Assembly (NCBI RefSeq): GCF_030544485.1
Contig: NZ_CP130610.1
Coordinates: 1,488,001 to 1,552,000 of the forward strand
DNA: 64,000 nucleotides
From: Halomonas sp. HAL1
GTDB lineage: Bacteria; Pseudomonadota; Gammaproteobacteria; Pseudomonadales; Halomonadaceae
Direction: 5' to 3'
The translations under genes and the position numbers were made by a program. The stretch's first letter is position 1. Each line of letters opens with the position of its first letter. Below are positions 58,762 to 64,000 of the stretch, piece after piece. Under the pieces are notes generated by a model that did no database searches, was not told the origin of the DNA, and worked only from the letters and a program-made list of their open reading frames with translations.

Positions 58762-61700
58762 ATGCAGACTAGTTCGCTGGTGCGTTGGAGTTTACTGATA
58801 GCGGCTTGGCTGCTGGGTAGCGCCGCTGTGTTGCTGCTACTGCTTCGCTTGGCTTTTAGTCAATCCGACGCTCTTACCCCCCGCGTTGAAGCGCTGCTTG
58901 AAGCGCGTATTGGCGTGCCGGTTACTATTGAGCGGTTATCGCTTTCCTTCGCCCGGAGCGACCTGCTGTTACGCCTTGATGGGTTGAACGCAGAAACGCC
59001 TGATGGCCAAGCACTGTTTTCCCTGGACCATGCGGGGCTGCGTTTGGATACCTGGGCGTCGCTTGTCAATATGGCGCCGATTTTTAGCGACGCACGCATA
59101 AGCGGAACCGAGTTTCATCTCTATCAAGGCACGGGAGCCTCTTGGCAATGGCCTGAGCCGGCCGAGTTGCCGCTATTAATGGCGGCTGAACCGGAGGTCG
59201 ATCTGACCGCTATTGATGACTGGGCTGAACTCATATTGCGCCAGCGTCTATGGGTAGATGACACCCGCGTGGTGCTGCATGGTAGACACGATACCGTGAT
59301 GTTGCATGCCGAGACGCTGCTGCTGACTGGCGATGAACGGCGCACACGGCTGGAAGGCGCGATCAATATTGCAGAATCCCTCCAGCAGGCGCGCAAGGTT
59401 GCCCTTCCCGCGGCTGAAATTAAGGTTGAGATGCAGCCCGGTCAACATGGCTTGAGCGACTTTTCTGCAGCACTGCAGCTGGATATTCAGCTTGACCAAT
59501 TGGTAGTGTTGGCCGCTATGTTCCGTCCTGATCATGCCGCCTATTTAGAGCAGGCTGGGGGGAGTGCGCGGTTATGGGGCCGCTGGAGCGCTGGACGTCT
59601 TGAGGAAGCCCGTGTTGCCGTCAATGTGCCCCAGTTAACCCTTCGCCATAATGTTCAATACGCGGTGCTAAGGGATATTGCAGCGAATGGCTTATGGCAG
59701 CGTGACGGCGACGGGGGCGAGGCCTGGCTAAGTGGTGACGCCGAGAGCGTCGAGTGGGCGCAACCCCCCGGGGGCAGCGTTGGCCCGGCCTTGCCGCGAT
59801 ACTGGCACGCCACCCATCAACCAGGGATGTGGGAAGTTCGCACCAGTGCCTTTGAACTCGCCTCGCTGACAGCCTGGCGCGATTATGTATTGCTACCTGA
59901 GTCAGTAACGCGAGTATTGCAAACCCTTGCCCCCCGCGGGCAAGTGCAGGGGTTGCACGTTGGGCAGCAAGATGGTCGCTGGGGAGTCGATGCGGCCCTA
60001 ACCGGTGTCGAGGTCTCGCCTTGGCAACAGGCCCCAGGCGGTGGCCCGTTGGATGCCTGGGTGCAGGCGCGGGATTTTCGTGGCCGTGTACTGTTTAGCA
60101 GCGACGGCGACAGTACCCTCTATTTCCCCGAGTTTTTTGCCGCTCCCATGCAGTTAAGACGTGCCGAAGGAGAAGTAGAGTGGGTATACGATGGTCCCAA
60201 TACCATGGTGAGTGGCAAGAACCTCAGCGTTGACTGGGATGGCGCTCAGGTGTCGGGTGGTTTTGGTTTAGTCACCGGTAATCAGCGCGGCCATTTTGGC
60301 TTAGATCTAGATTTTAGTGAGGTGGACGCGCTAGACAGACCACTGGCTCAATGGCTGCCGCTTAGTGTGATGGATGAAGGGCTACGCGATTGGCTGCTCA
60401 ACGATATCGGTGGCTATGTCACCGAGGGGTCGTTACAGCTAAGCCAGCCCTTAGGAGAAACGGTAACCGTTGAGGATTTTACCGCCACACTTGCGCTGGC
60501 AATTACACAAGGCCATTTGCCGATTGCGCCAGGCTGGCCACGCCTTGATGACGTTGAAGGTCGTCTAAAATGGCAAAATAAGGTGTTAAAGGCTGAAGTT
60601 GAACATGCTCAAAGCCATGGTGTTACTGCTTCAGAGGGTGAAGTGGTGATGGAGAATGAGATACTTAATCTATCGGGCCAGTTGAAGGCGGATGGTTCGG
60701 CGTTAACGACCTTTTTACAGGCGATGCCCGATATTGATCTTTCCCCACTGAGTGATTTGCGCGTAACGGGCGATGTTAATGGCGATATTGCCTTGTCGCT
60801 ACCGCTGGAAACGCCTGATGCGCTGCAACTGGAAATTAACGCCTTGCCACGCTTCTCCGAAGTGGTTTACCAGCCGCTGGGTTTACGGCTTCAGTCGGTC
60901 CAGGGTGACCTCGCTTGGCTGCAGGACGGAGAGAGCAGCGGGCTGGTGGGTGACGCCAGTGGCCAATTGCTAGGCGGGCAAATAGCCGCAGATATCCACA
61001 CCCAAAACGACAGAATACAGCTGCAGGGTAATGTAGCGACCTCTGCACTTTTTGAGCTTGCTGGGTTAAATGACAGCCAAGGGCGCCTGCCGTTAGAAGG
61101 GCAGCTACAGTGGCAAGGCAATGTCAGCTTAATGCCCACGCCAACCCTGCGCCTGGAAAGCCGTCTACTCGGTGTCACCAGCCATTTACCGGCACCCTTT
61201 GCCAAGTCGGCCCAGCAGCCATGGCCCTGGAGTGTGACGGCTGACATTGAAGCTGGACGGATCCAAAGCCGTTTGGCTGATATTGCTTCCGCGCGACTTC
61301 AGCAGCGCAATGGCTCTATTGCTGGGTCGCTATATCTAGGCAATGAGGCAACGCGCACGCACGCTTGGCCTACTCAGGCTGGATTTAGCATTGATGCCGA
61401 TGTGCCACGTATTGACCCGCTGGCTTGGCAGCAGGCGATTGCACTGTTAATGGCAGAAGGCGCGTCTACGCCCAGCAATGGTAACGGCCAGGTGCCCTTA
61501 ACAGTAGCGTTATCGACACCCTGCGTGGTTTATCAAGATGAGTGTTTAGGCAGCCTTAGTGCCACCGGTGGCATGAACGGTGGCCTCATTGATATGGATT
61601 TAAGCGGTAATCTTGTGACCGGGCGTTTGCAGTATAATGCGCAATCGCCGCAGCCTTTGGATATGACGATTGAAGCGTTGTCACTCGATCGTTTGCTGGC

Positions 61701-62616
61701 GTTAGCTAACAAGCAGTATGACAGTGATGCGCCTACGCCAGACTCCTGGATGCAAGCGGTTAAAACCCAGCGCCAGGCGCCAGCCGCCATTCCTGATTGG
61801 CTGGCCGATGTGCCTGATGGGCGATTACGGTTAGCCGAAATTTCCATGGGGCCACGCCGTTTCGGTCCGTTGACCGCCTACTGGAAAACCGATGGAGAGC
61901 GCTTTTCGCTCACTCCGGTTGGTTTGACCCTGGGCCAGCTCTCCGCGCGAGGCGAGCTGCACTGGGAGGGTAACGCCGCTTCCAGCCACACCCGTGCGGA
62001 CATCTCAATTCAAGGTGGGGATATCGGCACCGCCCTTGAGCGCCTAGACCAGCCTGTGGCCATGCGCAGCCGCAGCACCGATGTGGTGGCCTCGCTGGAT
62101 TGGCCGGGCGCCCCCTGGCAACTAGCGTTAAGGCATGCCGATGGCTATATCAGCACCGACATTCGTGACGGCAGCTTCGTCACCCTGGAATCGGCACCGG
62201 CGCGGTTAATCGGCTTGCTCAATTTCGATAACATCTTACGACGGCTGCGCTTGGATTTTTCTGACGTTACCGGCCAGGGCACTGCATTTGACCGTGTCAA
62301 CGGTACCGCCGATGTAACCGGTGGACTGTTAACCCTTCGCGGCCCATTGCAAATTGACGCCCCGGCCACCACCCTAACGTTGACAGGCAACGTCGATCTT
62401 GTAACGCGTGAACTTGACCAGCGGCTTGGCGTCACACTGCCAGTGACGCAAAGTTTGCCGATTGCGGCCATTGCCGTTGGTGCGCCCATCGTCGGCGGCG
62501 CGCTATTCCTCGCCGATCAACTGTTTGGCGACGCCCTAGATCGCGCCACAACGCTTCATTATCGCGTGCGAGGCCCTTGGACCTCGCCGCAGGTTACTTT
62601 AGAAGGCCCCCAATGA
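58762..62616 (+). CDS. yhdP: YhdP, AsmA-like inter-membrane phospholipid transporter
   Basis: A giant envelope protein (1284 residues; E. coli YhdP is 1266) with one N-terminal transmembrane helix (about 8-30) and a very long periplasmic beta-rich groove of repeating units, ending with a DUF3971/AsmA_2-type C-terminus ([20 protein letters not shown] near 1240). YhdP, TamB and YdbH together carry phospholipids to the outer membrane in E. coli. It starts 2 bases after rng and overlaps tldD by 4 bases (ATGA). Confidence 0.93.
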   Translation: MQTSSLVRWSLLIAAWLLGSAAVLLLLLRLAFSQSDALTPRVEALLEARIGVPVTIERLSLSFARSDLLLRLDGLNAETPDGQALFSLDHAGLRLDTWASLVNMAPIFSDARISGTEFHLYQGTGASWQWPEPAELPLLMAAEPEVDLTAIDDWAELILRQRLWVDDTRVVLHGRHDTVMLHAETLLLTGDERRTRLEGAINIAESLQQARKVALPAAEIKVEMQPGQHGLSDFSAALQLDIQLDQLVVLAAMFRPDHAAYLEQAGGSARLWGRWSAGRLEEARVAVNVPQLTLRHNVQYAVLRDIAANGLWQRDGDGGEAWLSGDAESVEWAQPPGGSVGPALPRYWHATHQPGMWEVRTSAFELASLTAWRDYVLLPESVTRVLQTLAPRGQVQGLHVGQQDGRWGVDAALTGVEVSPWQQAPGGGPLDAWVQARDFRGRVLFSSDGDSTLYFPEFFAAPMQLRRAEGEVEWVYDGPNTMVSGKNLSVDWDGAQVSGGFGLVTGNQRGHFGLDLDFSEVDALDRPLAQWLPLSVMDEGLRDWLLNDIGGYVTEGSLQLSQPLGETVTVEDFTATLALAITQGHLPIAPGWPRLDDVEGRLKWQNKVLKAEVEHAQSHGVTASEGEVVMENEILNLSGQLKADGSALTTFLQAMPDIDLSPLSDLRVTGDVNGDIALSLPLETPDALQLEINALPRFSEVVYQPLGLRLQSVQGDLAWLQDGESSGLVGDASGQLLGGQIAADIHTQNDRIQLQGNVATSALFELAGLNDSQGRLPLEGQLQWQGNVSLMPTPTLRLESRLLGVTSHLPAPFAKSAQQPWPWSVTADIEAGRIQSRLADIASARLQQRNGSIAGSLYLGNEATRTHAWPTQAGFSIDADVPRIDPLAWQQAIALLMAEGASTPSNGNGQVPLTVALSTPCVVYQDECLGSLSATGGMNGGLIDMDLSGNLVTGRLQYNAQSPQPLDMTIEALSLDRLLALANKQYDSDAPTPDSWMQAVKTQRQAPAAIPDWLADVPDGRLRLAEISMGPRRFGPLTAYWKTDGERFSLTPVGLTLGQLSARGELHWEGNAASSHTRADISIQGGDIGTALERLDQPVAMRSRSTDVVASLDWPGAPWQLALRHADGYISTDIRDGSFVTLESAPARLIGLLNFDNILRRLRLDFSDVTGQGTAFDRVNGTADVTGGLLTLRGPLQIDAPATTLTLTGNVDLVTRELDQRLGVTLPVTQSLPIAAIAVGAPIVGGALFLADQLFGDALDRATTLHYRVRGPWTSPQVTLEGPQ

Positions 62617-64000
62617 CCGCATATAAAAGTGATGTAGATACCGCTGCAGCCATCCTGTTGACTCCCGGAGGGTTGGATTTAGACGCTCTGGAAACAGGGC
62701 TGGGCTACGCCATGGGCGCGGGTATTGACTACGCCGACCTTTATTTTCAGCGGACTTGGCAAGAGGGCTGGGTGCTGGAAGATAGCGAGGTAAAAGAGGC
62801 CAGTTATAATATCGATGGCGGTGTCGGCGTGCGTTCGCTGGCGGGTGAGAAGACCGGTTTTGCCTACTCCAACCAAATTACCGCTGATGCATTGATGGAT
62901 ACCGGCCGCACCGCGGCTGGCATTGTGCGCAGTGGTAAGCGCTTGCCTGGGCAGCTGGTTAGTCCGGTGTCCGCCATGTCGCGCTATGCAGGGATTGATC
63001 CCTTGGCCGGCCTGAGTGCTGAAGAAAAAGTCGCCATGCTGAAACAGGCTGACCGTGTGGCGCGTGCTGCCGATCCCAGTATTAGCCAGGTAAGTGCCTC
63101 CTTATCGGGCACTTATGAAGTGGTTTTGGTAAGGGCTAGTGATGGCACGTTGGCGGCCGATATCCGCCCGCTGGTGCGCTTCAATGTCAGCGTGATTGCA
63201 GTTAAGAATGGGCGTCGCGAACGCGGCAGCGCCGGTGGTGGCGGTCGTTACTCCATGGCTAAACTGCGCGATGATCAAGTGGCGGAGCATTACGCCAAAG
63301 AGGCGGTGCGTCAGGCATTGGTCAACCTGGAAGCCATCGATGCACCCGCAGGGCAAATGCCTGTGGTGTTGGCATCCGGCTGGCCGGGGATCTTGCTGCA
63401 TGAAGCGGTAGGGCACGGCCTGGAAGGTGATTTCAATCGTAAAGGCAGTTCCGCCTTTGCCGGCAAGATGGGCGAGCGCGTGGCCGCTAAAGGCGTCACC
63501 ATTGTCGATGATGCGACGATATCGGATAGCCGTGGCTCGATGAGCGTGGATGACGAAGGGACACCGGGTCAGTATACGCCGCTTATTGAAGACGGCATTT
63601 TAACGGGCTATATGCAGGATAAGCTCAATGCCCGATTAATGGGCATGGCGCCCACAGGAAACGCGCGACGTGAATCTTTCGCCCACTTGCCGATGCCACG
63701 CATGACCAATACGGTCATGCTGGCTGGTCAGGATGAGCCTAGCGATATTATCAAAAGCGTAAAGCGCGGTATTTACGCGGTCAGCTTTGGCGGCGGCCAG
63801 GTGGATATTACCTCGGGTAAATTCGTGTTCTCCGCCAGCGAAGCCTACCTCATTGAAGATGGCAAAGTAACGGCGCCGGTGAAAGGAGCCACGTTAATTG
63901 GTAACGGCCCAGAAGCGATGCAGCGGGTATCCATGATTGGTCATGATATGGCGTTGGATACTGGTATTGGCGTGTGCGGTAAAGAGGGGCAGGGCGTGCC
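62613..64000 (+). CDS. tldD: Metalloprotease TldD (3' end outside window)
   Basis: Subunit of the TldD-TldE protease, which processes modified peptides (microcin B17 maturation and CcdA degradation in E. coli). The first 462 codons are present. The zinc motif HEAVGH is at residues 263-268, followed by [53 protein letters not shown] and [15 protein letters not shown]. Only the last few dozen residues should be missing. The ATG overlaps the yhdP stop. TldD rather than TldE is clear from the intact HExxxH site. Confidence 0.96.
   Translation, partial: MTAYKSDVDTAAAILLTPGGLDLDALETGLGYAMGAGIDYADLYFQRTWQEGWVLEDSEVKEASYNIDGGVGVRSLAGEKTGFAYSNQITADALMDTGRTAAGIVRSGKRLPGQLVSPVSAMSRYAGIDPLAGLSAEEKVAMLKQADRVARAADPSISQVSASLSGTYEVVLVRASDGTLAADIRPLVRFNVSVIAVKNGRRERGSAGGGGRYSMAKLRDDQVAEHYAKEAVRQALVNLEAIDAPAGQMPVVLASGWPGILLHEAVGHGLEGDFNRKGSSAFAGKMGERVAAKGVTIVDDATISDSRGSMSVDDEGTPGQYTPLIEDGILTGYMQDKLNARLMGMAPTGNARRESFAHLPMPRMTNTVMLAGQDEPSDIIKSVKRGIYAVSFGGGQVDITSGKFVFSASEAYLIEDGKVTAPVKGATLIGNGPEAMQRVSMIGHDMALDTGIGVCGKEGQGV

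Overview
This window is a stretch of bacterial chromosome packed with housekeeping genes and is almost certainly from a halophilic gammaproteobacterium of the Halomonadaceae (Halomonas-like). That assignment is an inference. It rests on gammaproteobacterial gene order (rsgA-orn-queG-nnr-tsaE-amiB-mutL-miaA-hfq-hflX-hflK-hflC-hisZ-purA, gatCAB next to mreBCD-maf-rng-yhdP-tldD), on strongly acidic secreted proteins, and on a multisubunit Mrp-type Na+/H+ antiporter beside a bacterial voltage-gated sodium channel. No tRNA, rRNA, CRISPR array, insertion sequence or prophage was seen, and no intergenic gap exceeds 300 bases (the longest are about 230-260 bases, at 15513-15755, 37981-38236 and 53944-54171).

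Layout. 1-3205: the 3' part of parC and then serB, closed by a strong two-way terminator. 3219-9089 (minus): a six-gene Mrp antiporter operon with fused A and B subunits (A'-C-D-E-F-G). 9265-13030 (plus): sodium channel, leuA (10 bases downstream) and an unrecognised membrane protein. 13112-15512 (minus): a PQQ-dependent dehydrogenase catalytic subunit preceded by a separate small membrane-anchor gene, looking like a split membrane glucose dehydrogenase. 15756-16383: a Phd/VapC-type toxin-antitoxin pair. 16553-19349: the EF-P lysylation set epmB / efp / epmA. 19346-22121 (minus): rsgA-rhdA-psd, meeting epmA tail to tail with a 4-base overlap. 22258-23945: orn and the convergent queG.

24061-32290 is a dense plus-strand run nnr-tsaE-amiB-mutL-miaA-hfq-hflX, followed by hflK-hflC and then hisZ-purA behind a terminator. 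37381-43550 holds cobO (minus), yajQ, pepN, a YegS/DgkB-type lipid kinase, a very acidic repeat-containing lipoprotein and a cold-shock gene (minus). 43686-46792: a LysE/RhtB exporter, the convergent slt lytic transglycosylase and a DUF1232 protein. htpG (46926) has a textbook sigma-32 promoter. gpsA-sixA follow. 50670-53943 (minus) is gatC-gatA-gatB. 54172-64000 is mreB-mreC-mreD-maf-rng-yhdP-tldD, cell-shape and envelope genes with overlapping stops and starts; tldD runs off the end.

Most of the window is ordinary conserved core genome. The parts most worth a second look are the Na+ circuit (Mrp operon divergent from a Nav channel), the split PQQ dehydrogenase, the acidic repeat lipoprotein, the 372-residue orphan protein, in-frame micro-repeats in the C-terminal tails of TsaE and GpsA, and several unexplained hairpins in divergent intergenic regions. 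I found no clear evidence of a wholly new multi-gene system. Start codons were chosen from ribosome binding sites and homology; several genes appear to use TTG or GTG.
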